A DNA stretch of 64,000 bases, from contig JAZKJV010009620.1 in NCBI GenBank assembly GCA_037367405.1, forward strand, positions 186,001-250,000. The letters are read 5' to 3'. Position numbers and translations under genes: made by a program. The notes below the pieces were generated by a model. The model was not told the origin of the DNA. It did not search any database and saw only the letters and a list, made by a program, of their open reading frames with translations. Numbering within the stretch: the stretch's first letter is position 1; each line of letters begins with the position of its first letter. This DNA is from Ottelia alismoides. Taxonomy: Eukaryota > Streptophyta > Magnoliopsida > Alismatales > Hydrocharitaceae. This document shows, one piece after another, positions 1 to 13,771 of this stretch.

Positions 1-3000
1 ACCCGACATCAGACAACAATTAGCCCACAATAGATAATCAAGGAATGAAAAGCAAATGTATGGAGTTAGAATTTATTATAACTCTACAACACAGGTGTGT
101 AGAGGTGCAAGTATGTGTAGAGTGTCGAACACAGGGAACAAGAAAGATAGATCAGGTAAATTAATGCACACAAAAGCGACTGTGAAGTATTTATCTATAT
201 TTGCCTTTTTCGTGGGTTTTCAATTTTCAATTTTTTTTATTTTTTTATTTTATAATTTTATATTTCGATTATTAATTTTCTAATATTGTATTTTCTTTTT
301 ATATTTTATATTTTTATATTTTTCTGCTAATATATATATATATGAAGCTATATAAAGAGTATATATACAAGAGAGACTAGGGTATATATAAAATTAACAA
401 AAACAAGAAAAATAAAGAAAATAAACTCTTTTTGGTTTTTAGATAACTTTTTACTGTTTTGAGATTTTTTAAGATTATTGCCAATTTTTATATATTTTTA
501 AAGTCAAAAATACCCTAAAAAGGAAATAATTAAATACCTGAATTTAAAATGGAGATTAAAAATATTAAAAAAAAGTTAAAAATTCTCCAAATTAATTTTA
601 AAATAAAAATAATACAATAGAGAAAATTCAGAAATAGGAAATGTAATTTTTGGATTTTTTGCGAGTTTTTAATATTTTTATAAAGGTTTTTAGAGTTTTC
701 TATTTTTGGTTTTTCTTTTATATTTTTTAGTGATTTTTTGTCTAAAGATGTAAAATAAGTAAATAAAAAAATATTTTTTGTAATTTTTCAAAAAGGTTTT
801 ATAATTTTTTTGTATTTTCTTTTGCAAATAGGGACAAAAATGCATGTTTTTTTATTTTTTATAAATATTAAAAAGCTTCAAAATGCAAAATAAAAATATG
901 AATTGAAAGGGAAATGCAACAGGAAGCTTTTTCTATTTTTTGGAATTTTTTCGAGTTATTTAGATGTTTGAAATAAATACAAGAAATGAAGAGAAACTAC
1001 GCTATTGGTAAGGGATTTTATGTAAAGAGAATAAAGGTACGGGCCCAACTACAATTTTTACCAAAATGATTATACTTGATATTTAAAATGTCCAACCAAA
1101 CAAAAGTAACCAAAACCCACGAGGGTCTGGTTACAATATATCCAAAGCTTGTCGGCTGATTGGACTAAGGACCTAAGTGCGAATAAAATAAGTATAGGGA
1201 CCTTAGCGTAAAATATACAAAAACTACTAAATGGTAGAGGAAATTTTCAGGTTTAATTAATAAAATACAAAAACATTGGGATTAAATACACATTACCCAA
1301 CTAAAGGCGAAGACAGATGGTTGATCTTTGTTGACTCGCCACTTATCACGCTCTAGTGGCACGATGACGATTAGGCCCTAAAGGACAGGATTAGATCCTG
1401 CGGTGATGGTTGGATCCAATCCAATGGACGTTGTAGACCTAGGAGGGCAAGGTTGATCTAACAGCTCCAAGATATTACGAGCCCGGGGAGTTTGAATCGC
1501 CACGACTCCTTCCTCCGGCATGTGTGGTTGATGTTATATAGTCCAAGAGCTGTCGGCAGCCCCCTCTACCAATTGGTGGCATTCAAAATCCCAGGGAGCC
1601 ACCGGAGTCCTCCTGCGAGTGAGGAGTAGCAAAGTCGCTCCAGGTGGTTCCGACGAAGGGAAAAACTCACCTCCAGGTGTTGTAATGCTCCAAATACTTA
1701 CAAAAAAGGGTGAAAGGGTCGAGGGCAAGTTGCCTTGACCCCGCAGTAGGGTGTAACGGAGTGGAATGGGTTGGTTTCACTCCTCCAGTGAACGGTGGAT
1801 GGGTAGGAGTTGATCGCCAGATCTATGCAAGATCTGGGGGCTGGAGATGAGCGGGGAGAAGATCAATGTTGGGGAAGCTAGAGAGGGTGCAGATCGGAGC
1901 GGAGGGGTGTTAATGTAGTGGTAACCGGGTGGCGGAGCTGGGAGCTCCAGCGAGGTGGGATGTGGATTTTGATCCAAGCGGGACTCAACCTACGATAATA
2001 AAGTGCGATAGTAACCTAATGCTAATCTACAGAATCGAAAGAGCTAGAGAATAGAATCTCACCGGTTGTGCACACCAGGGGAGGAGCTTGCAGCAGAGCA
2101 CGACAGCGGAGCAGTGGACCGACCTCGAATTCTACGCCAAACCCTACACTCTCGGTTGGAGAAGGCTCCTGCAGTCACCGAGATTATTTCTTGAAGCTCA
2201 GAGGTGGTGGAGAAGGCGGAAGAGGGATCAAAAAATGCAAGGTTGGAGGTGATGTTTATCCACGTTGACGAGCGGGCTTCAAGATTGACGAAGATCGAGC
2301 AAATCGGCGACACAATCCCCGAAGAAAACCCTGGGCGTGAATCATAGATAACCGGGGAGAAAAAGCCAAGAAGGAAGTTCAACGATTTGGTGAAAGAGTT
2401 GGCCTAAAAAAATCGTGAAGATGGGCGAAAATAAATGTCTAACAAGGTGCAGGAGGGGGTCAGAGAGTTGACCCGTGGTCAACTCTCGAACCCTCCTGGT
2501 TGGTCCACATGGACCAACTAGGAAAAATCCTGGAAAAATATTTCGAAATTCATTTCAAAATAATAAATTATTTTATTATTTTAGGTTAAAAATAAAAAAT
2601 ATTTATTATTTTATAAAGTATTTATTGTGATTTTTATTTATTTTTTAGAGCTTTAAAATTAGAAGTTATTTTTTAAGATCTCTTATATAGGTATATTTGT
2701 CTATGTTTTTATGTATTTTATTTTGTATTTTTGATTTTATTAACTTAGTTTATTATTTTATAAATTTATAACTTGTTTATTAGACTTAAATTATATACAA
2801 TTAAATAAATAGATGTATTATTTATATAGGTATAGTTATAGGTATTTTACCTATGTATTTTCTTTACTTATTTTACTTTTGCATTTTCTTTAGTGTTTTA
2901 TTCTTGTTTTAATGTGACATATATTACAAATAATATTTACAAAATTATAAAAATATAAAAATATAAAAATAGTAAATAATAAATAAAATGAATATTTGAA

Positions 3001-3626
3001 TCGGTGTAAGTATACAATAGGGGTCCAAAACCTAACTTTCACATCGTAACTCCAAAAAATATGAGACCACCTTTACTAAATAGCTTATTAAAAGTTATAT
3101 AAATTAAAGTGATTTTGATATATTTTGAGTTTTTATTTGAGAGATATGGGTCTGGGAAGTTGGGGTTTTGGAATTTTATTCAGACCATAACTTTTTATCT
3201 TTACATTATTTTTGCATGAAGGAAATTTTGTATTTTTATATATTCTATTACCTATATCTTTCATGTAAAAAGTTTCTTTATTTGGAGTATAAAAAGTAGA
3301 AGTAAAAATAGGTTCCAAAATGAATAAAATAACATGTAATTTTTATTGTATTTTGGCTCTTATCTCCCCCTACTTTATTCCTTGTCGACCTAATCAACGA
3401 GATGCCTAGGTCTCGGGGTTTAGGGTCATAAAATATTTTCAATATTTTATTATTTTTCTGTTCTTTTCTTTATTCTATAATTTTGGCAGTAAAAATAGTA
3501 TTTTATACACTATTTACACAATGAGGCATGAATGCTAAAATGCATGAATTAAGGGTATTTACTCGCATTTACTAGGGTTTTTAAGGCCAAAATGATAGAA
3601 TAAAGGTGATGAATGGAGATTCATCA
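1..3626 (-). repeat. Element E: Athila-type LTR, left part cut by the window edge
   Basis: The right end at 3626 carries the LTR-terminal palindrome TGATGAAT-N4-ATTCATCA (3607-3626), as at the LTR start of the other elements, so the LTR is read on the minus strand. The U3 block TCTCCCCCTACTTTATTCC with GTCGACC lies at 3361-3390, the same distance from the end as in C. Bases 1-200 resemble the inner part of the C LTR near 33955-34160, so about 70 bp of the left end is missing. A GC-rich promoter-like core lies at about 1320-2480 between AT-rich arms. The flank at 3627 is not a polypurine tract, so this is a 5' LTR whose body lies to the left, or a solo LTR. Small open frames inside are not credible genes. 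Confidence 0.75.
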
Positions 3627-6280
3627 CCTAACTAGAGAATACAAATAGGAAAAACTTGTACAATAAAAACCAAAAATCCAAAGAATCAAGGTAAATTGCA
3701 TGTAATTAAAAAAGATACATTTTTATCTTTATCATTTTAAATTAATTCCACTTTATTCTTTCTATATCCTCTATGAAAAAATAAGATACATGGATAAAAT
3801 ATGATAACATACATATTTAAAAATAATTGAAAAAATAAATTAAACCCTAGTTTGTCTTTTTATCAACTTCTTATACTCGTAAGTATTTATAGTGGAGTTA
3901 CTTTTGAATTTTCTCACTTTTAGATGCCATTTAATAAAAAGAATCTTAGTGTAAATATATATACCTTAAAATCAAAAGATCGGTTTTTGACCAACATGCA
4001 CAATCGATATTTATATAAATATATTAATGATTTATATTTATTTTTACGAATATGAAGTTGAGTTATTCCTTTTTATACCCTCCAATGCAAAGATACCACT
4101 CAAAAAAATCAAAAATCTCTTCAAAAAACCAATAAATAAATATAAATCTCAAATAATAAGTCACCTTTATAGACATGTATATATTCCCATATAACTCTTA
4201 TTTGGCCAAATTCATTCTTAAGATTCACCTTAAAGAATTAACTTTAAATAAGATATTAAATAAATCATAATCTTGGGGAATAAAAGTCCAATTTTTTACC
4301 CTATTGTAAAATATAGACATCGTATATTTGTAACTATTTATCAATAAATCTAATTACCATGTAGTGTTTAAATCTCTCATCTAAAATTTATCTAAAAATA
4401 AAAATTACTGAAAAACCATTAAAGATGCAATGTTTATGTTCGATTTCAACCCCTTGTACATAGAAATAATAATGAACTTCAAAATATCATTTCTTTTTAA
4501 TCTGAAATTATTTCTAATAACTTCAATTTTTTAACTTATATACTTATTTTAGAAAAAATATACAAATATCTTAAATACTAGAAGGGATCAAAAAGGAAAA
4601 TCAGATAGGAAAAAATCAAAAACTTATCTTATGAAAATCTTATTTCCATTTGTGCCATATTTGACTTTTTTCGCAATGTAATTGTTGTTCCTCTTATCTA
4701 GAGGAACATTTTTTATGCTCTTGATTTTCGTCATTTCTACTTATTTTGAAGTCCTGATATGAGTTATCCCCCCCCTTGTCATTATATATCTTCAACCTTA
4801 GTCAAGTTTGGCCAAGATTAGCCCTCCAACCCCTCTCCAATCGCAACCCATGGTGAACACCCCATTTTAACTAGCCAAATAATCCAGCATACCTCAATTT
4901 TAACATGATTTCACATGCATTTGAAATCTCATACTCCCTTAATCAAATTCCCCTAACCCTCCTGGTTATAAAATCCTTTGAATCACATTGACTCATTGCA
5001 TATAGCCATCGATTTCCCGTAACCTTATAGGTGAAGCACCCTATAGGAGATTTATGGTGAGATGATGATCAATCTTCTACAAAAGTAGCTTAAACAATAA
5101 GGGAAATAGGAAGAAGATGGCAAGGGTCGAATGTCATGACCATGTCACTTCCTCTGTCCTCCAATGGGGATCTTATTGCTCTAAAAGAAGGAGAAAAGTT
5201 GTGATATCAGACCTCATATTGATCAAATTTAAGATCATTTGATTCATTAGAGTATGAGAATCATGCGCTAATCACATTCCAAATACCATACATCTACATG
5301 CTATCTGAAAATGGAGTTTATTCCTCAAACATATTCATCCCCATGTTACCATGACAAAGATCTCACGGCAACTAAAATTTTTATCAGATGTAGTAGTATA
5401 AATAAAAAGAGGTTAAATTTTTGTTTTCAGAATGTATCCATGTACATGCCTATAACAATTTGATTGGAGAGAGAATCTCACATGGTCACACATGATGGTT
5501 GTTTCAACTTCATGTAGCAACTAAAGGCATATCCCCAATTCTAATGAGTTTATCATATCCCCAATTCTAAGTGAGTTTGTGATGAGGGCCAACCTAGCTT
5601 ATTATATAATTTGTTATTCTTTCTTCCATTATCCATTTTTGATATTTGAATATCATAATTTTTCATAATTTTCTGATCATATGATATCTTTAAGAATTTA
5701 AAGATATTGATTAAGTGTGTGTTAGTTTCTAAAATTTATACATCTTGCATTTATGGGTGAACATTTATTGTAAAAAGGTGATTGTACATCTTGAATAACT
5801 TTATGATTTGCTTTTGACATTTTATGGATCTGATTTGTAGTATGTAAGTTAATAGTTGCATGTTTGAGACTACATTTTCGTAATTTATTTAATATTTTAA
5901 ATATTTTTAACATTTCATTTAGTGTAAGTTACATATCCTTTGTTCAATAAGTGATTTCTTAAAACAGAAAATTTAGAGCAATACATTCTTACTTCTTATT
6001 TGTAGTTCTTGAATAGATATTTATGCCATAAAATTAACTAAAAATTTTGTATCATGCATTAGGATTTAATAGATGATTAAATGCACTAGAAATTAAAAAA
6101 ATCTACATAAAAAACCTTTTGTTTAAAAATTTATATATGTATCCCTCATATATCATATATTTGTAATTTTATTTTATTTGTGTTTCTGAGAATTTTTAGA
6201 AGTTAAGAAAAATCAAAAGTTGTGCTTTATATTTCTTCTTCCTTACATTGTGCTTTATATTTCTTCTTCCTTAACCTGCA
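3627..6280. other. AT-rich DNA without a recognisable gene or element
   Basis: I see no coding region or clear homology to the other elements here. Short open frames (such as 5722-5913) are expected by chance in AT-rich DNA. A near-identical 28-bp unit occurs twice in tandem at 6221-6273. CCCCAATTCTAA(G)TGAGTTT is repeated at about 5534-5575. This may be older host DNA or the unrecognisable body of an ancient element. Confidence 0.5.
6221..6273. repeat. Short tandem duplication, 28-bp period
   Basis: TGTGCTTTATATTTCTTCTT plus CCTTA begins at 6221 and again at 6249, a two-copy tandem duplication of the replication-slippage type. Confidence 0.7.
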
Positions 6281-7660
6281 TTAATTGATAATATAATAGA
6301 AATATAACCAATAATATTAATATAATAAAATACCTAAAGATGAGAATAGAGCTTTATTACCAAGTCATTAATTGCATTTATTCACCTAAATTGCATTATT
6401 AACATTCTTGTATATGCAAATAACATCAATATTTTAGCATATATATTTGCATAAATAAGAAGCCAAAAAACCTTGTGTATATTATCACATATATTACCAT
6501 TACTTCCCTCATTTTTTATTATTTTTCAATAACTCTTTTTTATTTTGATCTTATTATTTCATGTACAAAATAACTCTTTTTTATTTATTTCTTTTTCATT
6601 TATTTTCTTTGATTTATCCTTTAATAAATGTGTAAAAATCCAGGTCAAAATTGAAGTAAGAAATCAAAGAAAATAAATTACTCTTAGTCTGTATGCATGT
6701 CTCTCTTTATTTTATTTCTCTACTTTCTTAATTATTAAAAATACCAAAATATATTAATGTGTAAATATTTATTTTATATATTATATGATTTTACATTAAT
6801 TTTTACCTTACTTAAAAATCACTAAAAATTGTAAAATACAAAAGTACAGGTATTTATATACATAGAGTACCACCAAAAATATGTTTTGTACAGATGATTT
6901 CTTTGGGTTTCAGTCCCTTCAAGAAAGTTGTAGATGTCAAAAAGAACAACTTTTATGAAGACTACCTTTTGATTTGACAACATTTCTATATTTTATTGAT
7001 TTTTCTTTCCTTTTCTTTTTTTAATTTTCTAAGAGCAACATGTGGTCGCTCCTAGAGTCGCCATGTGTCGCACTCTTACCCCTCTTCATCCGCCCCCAAT
7101 TAGGGTCGTTGGATGAAGAGCCTTCATCCAACAGCCCAGATCCCACTTCTTATTTTTATTTGTACTTTATTTTATTTATTTTACTTTTAATGTTATTTAT
7201 TTTCTTCCATACCACATAACGAGCATGTGTCCATTCGATCTCGATTGAACGAACGACCATGGACCAGCCCCTTTTCTCTGCGCTACCCACCTCCACCACT
7301 TGCGGTGACGTAACCACCTTCGCCCGCTCCTCCATGATATCCTCTCTCTCCGACGGGACCCAACTACCGGCCTCATCCCTCGCCTCCAAGTCCCCCGACG
7401 ACCAAGCCCACTCATGCATATTCCTCCTCCATTGGTTAAACCACAGCCGTCCATAAAACATGTGTCGCCTCACCTCAGCCAGATCATCTTCCTGTATCTT
7501 GAGATGAAGCCATAGGACCCCATCCTTTCCAGGTGACAGTAGGAAGAGCCCCTATTAGGCGACGATTACAGTCGGAGCATCCTAGCATGGTGAGGTCCAA
7601 GTTGGCGCGCTCCACCTTCTTGCAGCTTCCCTAGGAACTGTGGAGCTTCTTTGAGCCATC
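6281..7660 (+). repeat. Element G: decayed LTR fragment related to the LTR of D
   Basis: Bases near 6345-6480 match the start of the D LTR in order: AATAGAGC..TT near 6345, then GCAT..AAATAAGAAGCCAAAA near 6450-6470. A stretch near 6920-6960 (GTTGTAGATGTC..CAACTTT) parallels the GTAGATCTCATCAAGATCTAC region of D. A GC-rich promoter-like core follows at 7030-7660 with a perfect 11-bp hairpin GTTGGATGAAG-N3-CTTCATCCAAC (7108-7132), similar to the hairpins in the D promoter. The fragment stops where the LTR of F begins. Both ends are approximate, and neither TSD nor polypurine tract is visible. Open frames at 7156-7473 on both strands are GC-rich shadows. Confidence 0.5.
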
Positions 7661-9592
7661 AGGTGTCGATGTAGAGAACGACTCGAAATCAAAATTCGAT
7701 TTGATAAAACAAAAATCAATAAAAATAGAAGAGAGAGAGAAATGAATAGAATAAAAGTGGCTCTCTCTCCTTTTTTTATCTGCACCAATTATTAACCAGG
7801 TAAATGTCCTTGGGTTAAACTTGAGGAAGCAGAATAACTATACAAAGATTTTTGAGGAAGTTGTGATTTTTAATTTCTTCACGAAGGAAAAGAAAACTCT
7901 TTTCATTAGTTTTAATTTTTGAAATTTTTATTTGATTTTTATTTTTTTCAATTTTATTTAATTTCCAAAGCGATTATTTTTGCAAATAATTTATCTAGAA
8001 TATAGTAGGTGAGAAATAGAGTATCTTGGTGATACTTTATAGTAGATAAAATGTCTCGAGCAACGGGCTCAAGATATAAAAGAAAAATAAGACAAAATGG
8101 GTCGAAAATCGAGAAATAAAATACATGACGAAAACATCAGAAAATAATATGAAATAAAATATAAAAATAATGCAATGATGATATAATATAATCCAAGGGC
8201 CTCTATGTAGTCCAATGTCAAAGAAATAAAGTGTAAAAAAATACAATAAGAAAAGATAAGGCCCTTCTTTCAAATAGCTCCCTGATCAAGGACTTATTTG
8301 CATGAAAAGATCTCTGGGAATTGATCCCTGCATAGGGACCTATTTATAATTATGCAAAACTCTGGAGGTGCACTTAGATTCTAGAGAACTTTGAGGGCCA
8401 TTGTGATATTTTTCCATTGTTTCAATATCTAATCACCAGGATTAGATTGTTCCTCATGATCTCAGTCGTAGAATCTGGACACGTGCCCAAAGCCTATAAC
8501 TCGTGCGTTCTTGTGCGTTCTCCCCCTTTCTTGGTGGTCATCTATGATGATCTCCTCCTATGTTCAATCTCTGGCAATGGCAAGGATGCAGCAGGGCCAG
8601 GAGGGAGTCACATACTCCCCTCTGAGCTCGCCTGCGACGGAGCGAGATTGAAGATGGCGACAAACGTTAAAGGAGTCAACTAGGGTTTTAAACCCTAGTT
8701 CTGGAAGCACAACTACAGTTCTTCTTTAATTACATGATGGTGATGTTCAAAGCCCCTCCAAATGATAATATCAAATCTCAAGATGATCTTGAGTTCCTGC
8801 AATTAAGGATAGATGCTCAATTCTTAGAGGAATTGGCCACAAGATAAGATCAATTTGCAGTTCTAGAAGTGTTTCCAGAAAAATGATTTCAGATGTGAAA
8901 TTGATTGTGAATCGAGTCAACTTCGAGTGATAAACTTGGTGTGATTTAAAGAAGGTGATTACAATATTCTAATTATGTGATTAACTATGCTTATCATGGT
9001 ACGAGGATCGATGAAATCAGAAGATGAAGGTGGAAGTTGGAAGTTGAAAAAATTGACAATTTAAAAGTTGGATTTCTTGGAATATATAAAGATAATATTT
9101 TTAATTTATTTTTATATTTTTCTATACATATTTAGAAATAAATAAAAAAAGAGTTTGGTGAAAAATATATGCACATGAATTAAATAAAAATCTTTGAAGA
9201 TTTGATAATTATTTGATAATTAATAAATAATGTGTGGAGTGTATAATTAATTATTTTTATGGTTTTTTTCCTTATCTCCCCCTGTTTATTTTTTTGTCGA
9301 CCAATCCATGCTGGCTTGGTATCTGGGGTTTGATTATATAAATATATTCTTCAGCTATATTTATATTTCATAAGTCATATTGTACATATATACATATTTA
9401 CATCATGCCTTCTTTTTGTTTTCTTTATTTTTATTCTTTTATTTATTTACATGTTTTTGATCCATAAAAGTGCATTCTTATTCATGAATGTAGTTTTTAT
9501 TTAAAAATGTAAATTAATGGATATTTACATGTATCTGTTAAGGGGTTTAAGATAAAATGAAGATAGAATGTTGATGAATCATGGATTCATCA
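7661..9592 (-). repeat. Element F: 3' LTR, minus strand
   Basis: The right end is exact: TGATGAATC-N3-GATTCATCA (9572-9592), followed at 9593 by a polypurine tract read on the minus strand. A relative of the U3 block with GTCGACC lies at 9272-9302. A TATAAATA box on the minus strand is at 8341-8348. The left end near 7661 is inferred from similarity to the left end of the A LTR (AAAAGTGGCT and TTAACCAGGT-like stretches near 7755-7800) and could be off by tens of bases. The open frame at 8417-8683 lies in the promoter and is probably not a gene. Confidence 0.6.
8341..8348 (-). promoter_or_regulatory. Putative TATA box of the F LTR
   Basis: The plus-strand TATTTATA reads TATAAATA on the minus strand, the same octamer as in the LTRs of C and D. 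Initiation would be expected about 30 bp to the left. No transcript evidence. Confidence 0.4.
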
Positions 9593-10876
9593 ACCCCCTA
9601 TACTAAAACTTTGCTAGTCCCTTAGCAAACACTTATTTGAAAAATAAGGGGAAAATAAAGAAAGTTAGAATGAATTTATTTTCCTAAACCAATTCATGAG
9701 AACAGACAAAGGACAGAGCTTGGTTGGGCCTAAAAAAAGAATTTTGTCAAAGCCTTAACTAAGATGAGGATTTTAATCTCAACAGTCCTCAAGTTCCATA
9801 AATCCTTATTTAGGTTCACCTCAACAGTCAACTCAGATCCTCTCATCCATATAGCTAACTCTATCAATCCTTGGATTCAATTTATATTGTGTGTAAATTG
9901 TATTAGCTCTTCATGCTTGAAGAAACGAAGAAACCGGCCACCTCAATAATACACTCCCATTAGTCCCTCATCCAGCTACTCCTTCCTTGAGGAGGGGGTA
10001 TTCCCTTCTAAGGTCAAGTCGTGAAGTGTCCACAATAGAATAGAGAGACAATGTAGAAGAATGAGAAAAGAACTAGAGTGTGACCAGTGTAGTCACATCT
10101 TCTTATGAATCCCAACCAGTGTAGCTAAGTCTCCACTAATATGTGCAGGCTTTTTGGAAGCTTGGACCATTGTGGTCATATTTGGTATTTCGTGGCTTCT
10201 TTTTGGATTGGCTTTGTAATGTTGCTTGCACTGCATCAATCTTTTTATGCCTAGACGGATATAGCATATTTTCATTCATGTCCATGTTTTGAGGTCTTGG
10301 AAAAATTTGTGCTAGTAGATCCTACCTTTATCTGAAGCATTATTTCAACCTTAGAACTCTCATCTTTAGACGTTCACGCAACTAGACAAGGATGAAAATG
10401 CACCACTAAAATGAACTGCCCTTCGCAACCCAATCAAGTCGAGTTAAATGCAAAGTGCATGTGTCCAAAATCGGTTCACTGATGAAGAGTTAAACGGATG
10501 GCACCAAGTGTTCTATTTAGGCAAGTTTAAGTTGACTTCCCAAACATGGTTTCATGGAACCCAAAGATTTAAGTCATAGACTTGAAGAGTCTAAATTCGA
10601 ATTCCTAACTAGGCTAGTTACAATGAAAGTTAAAGGCCACAATCAAGCTCCATCCTTTAGACTATTCCCAATCTTTAGTTCTAGAAATCAAACTTATTGT
10701 GAAAAATGTTAATGCAAATGCAACCATATTTTTGTGAAGTATATTTTCTTAATTTTACTCATTTTTATGGATTTTCAAGATTTTACAATTTTTATGAATT
10801 TTAGGACTTTGTTATTTTTTATGGATTTTTCATTTTTTTATAAACAAGTATATGTACAAGAATTTTACAAGATAAA
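9593..10876 (-). other. Element F: polypurine tract and truncated 3' UTR
   Basis: Minus-strand TAGTATAGGGGGT (9593-9605) abuts the LTR and matches the polypurine tract of D except at one base. The 43-nt block conserved in all the 3' UTRs is at 9979-10020, and two CCAGTGTAG motifs are at 10084 and 10116. No open frame is credible. The sequence ends abruptly at 10876 in a T/A-rich stretch where the A/B tandem is inserted, so the rest of F should lie beyond the right edge of the window. Confidence 0.65.
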
Positions 10877-13771
10877 TGATGTTGCGGCCTGATCGACTAG
10901 GGTTAAGTTAATGAAATTAAGCAATTTATAGTGGCGTTGTCACCTCAGCAATCAGGTTAGAAATTGAGAAAATTTATTCAACCACAAAACAAATCAAGCA
11001 AGTAAAAGAGAGTGGTCTAAGCCACTTTTATTAACCCGGTATAGCGACAAGGGTAAAACACAATGATGTAGTTGTTATTAAACGAGGGTCAATCAATTCA
11101 ATGAAAAGTCAAAGAAATGAAAGAGGCAAGTCAAAGCAAACTACTCTTGGATTTTTGTAAATTTTTATCTTTTTAAATTTTTATGAATTTTTAATTTTTA
11201 TAATTTTTTTATGTTTTTTTATTTTCAAATTTTTAATGATTTTTAATTTTGCAAATTTTTATATTTTTAATTTTTCAAACAAAGCACAAATAAAAATAAT
11301 GAAATAAAAGACACGCACTCTTTTTGTATGTTTCAAATATAGTAAAAATATCTAGAAAATTCAAATAAAAATATTTGTATGTTTTACAAATTTTTATACT
11401 ATTTTTGTTGATTTTTGTCAGAATTTTAGAGTTTTATGACTTTTATAAAAAAAATCAAAAACTAAGAAAAAAATAAATAATGAAAAACCAGTAGAATGTT
11501 CTAGTTTTAAAATAGAAAATAGGCTCAAAACTCTTGGTTGTTAATATTATCAAAAAGTCTAAATGAATATCTACTAACAAAGACCATGAATACAATTTTT
11601 GGGTTTTAGAAGATTTTATATGATTTTATGGTGTTTTTAGGGTTTTGCAATTTTTTAGAGTTTTATAAAAGTAAATAAAATTTTGGAAAGAAAATCAAAC
11701 AAATAAAAATAAAACTAGCCTATTTTTTAGAATTTTCAAAGGTATTTTCGAATTTTTATGAGTTTTCTAAGGTAAACGGGTATTTTTTCTAAGGTAAACA
11801 AGTATTTTTTGGTTAGTTTTTGAATTTTTAATAATAATAAAACAACGAAAAACAACAAATAAAAATTATTACATGAAGAACACAGTAGTAGGAGTTAGTA
11901 CTAAGGGAACTTGAGCAACTCTGCTCCTCCAGCTGTGACTCAATCTAGTTTCCTCACACGCGCCAAGACCTGCAAGGGAACTTAAGGCTCGAGGGCAAAG
12001 CTCCAACTGAGGTTATTTGGCAGAAACAACAAAAGAAGTAGCGGGGGAATGGATTTGACCTTTGGCAAACATGGAGGAAGGAGGTCGGGACCTATTCTAG
12101 CTCCAATGAGCAATAATTAGGTGATAAGGATGTGAGGGAAGATGAAGGGTGATGTAGCATGCGTGTCGATGCAGGTAGTTGATCAGGACATGGTGGATGG
12201 AGGCGAGGAAGCGAACTCCGGTGGCAACCCTAAATTGATGAAAATACATCTACAAACCTCATGATCGTAAATTGAAGGTGAAGAACAACGAGGTGGTTGG
12301 TGGGTTATGGCTTTGACTCAGGTGCAAGAGGCGGAGGAGGCTTGCCGCGGTGGAGCTCTCCGACCATGAAGTGGCTCGACTCAACTCGTCACCAAATCAG
12401 GCTCCAAAAGACTCCTCCAAGGTCCTGTCACTACCCTAGGGATTCGGGTGGAGAAAGAAGGCAACGAGGAGCGAACTACATGCGTTGTGGAGTGGATGAG
12501 ATTATTTTTAGGGTTCCCGTGTCTTTGGAAGAATCGAGAGAAATCTCGCTAACCGAGGAAGATCCAGTAAGATCTAGGTATCCCTGAAGATCATGGATAC
12601 TTGGAGAAGAATCAAATGCAAGATTCAATGCAAAAATTGATCGGACCTAGGTTGAAGAAATGGGAGAAAAGAGATCCAACGAACGCTGCCCGAGTCGGAC
12701 CTGGGTGAGGGGGATGACCCGAGTCAACGGACCTGAGTTGACCAATAAGAAAATATTTTCAAAGATAAAAGAAAAATCAAATTAAAATAATAAATGGCCT
12801 TAAAATAAAAAATAATCAAAATAAAAATTATTAGTTATTTTACAAACTATTTTTGTGATTTTTAATAATTTTAATAATATATATTATGGTATATATAATA
12901 TATATTAATATGTACAAGTATAATATATGTATATACAATATTTACATATTTTTATTTTATTATTTTTACAAAAGTAAATTATACTTTTTATTTTATTTAT
13001 TCATAAAATAATTTAAGGTATATAAGTATATTTTTATTGGATTTTTACAAGTTAGTTATAGGGGTTAACAAATTAGTACTATGTACAATATATACACTTG
13101 GTTCTTTTGCACAATAAAGAGGTTGTTTTATTTTATTTTATTTTGAAATTTTTAAATTTTATTTTAATTTTATATAATTATTCAGAATATTTACAAGAGC
13201 TTAAATTACAATATTCATACAATTTATAGATATAATAAATAAGTAAATACATAAATACAGGTGTAGGCATTGTACAACTATACACAATTTATTTTGCAAA
13301 TATTTTTATTATTTAATATACATTTTTATTTACAAGTTTTATCAAGGAAATAAATCAATTTGAGATCATTTTTTTGAGAAATGATATAGGTCCATGATAT
13401 ATGCAGGATAAATAAGGGATGATATATAAAGTGAATAAATATAAAATAAATAATATCTACAAGGTATATTTGGATTATATAAATAAATAAAGACCCTATC
13501 TCTCCCTACTTTATTCATTGTCGATCAGGTCAGTTACTGATCTTCTCTCAGGGTTCGGGTCAGTCTGTACTTATTACATAATTATGTCCTTTATTTCTTT
13601 TATTTTTCTTTTCTTCTTTATTCTTTTATTTTGGTTAAAAAGAATGCTAAATATGAGTTATTAACAAACTCATGAATGACAGTTTATTGATTGTAACACA
13701 TATCTACAGATGTTATGCTGATGAATTTGGCTAAAATAAAAGAATAAAGATGACGAATTAGGGATTGATCA
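10877..13771 (-). repeat. Element A 3' LTR (2,895 bp)
   Basis: It matches the LTR at 22892-26704 over its length, including GATCGACTAGGGTTAAGTTA near the left end and the U3 block TCTCCCTACTTTATTC at 13499-13525. About 918 bp present in the right LTR (about 23892-24808) is missing here, with the junction near 11893-11900. The terminal palindrome at 13751-13771 is degraded. The GC-rich core is at about 11920-12740; the open frame at 12297-12587 lies in it and is not conserved as a protein. Confidence 0.8.

Noticed and set aside
1..3626. Reading E as the 3' LTR of an element lying to its right
   Set aside because: The sequence after 3626 has neither a polypurine tract nor the conserved 3' UTR blocks found in the other elements.
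7156..7473. Overlapping 65- to 105-codon frames on both strands as a small host gene
   Set aside because: GC-rich shadows within an LTR-like promoter core, with no domain and no exon structure.
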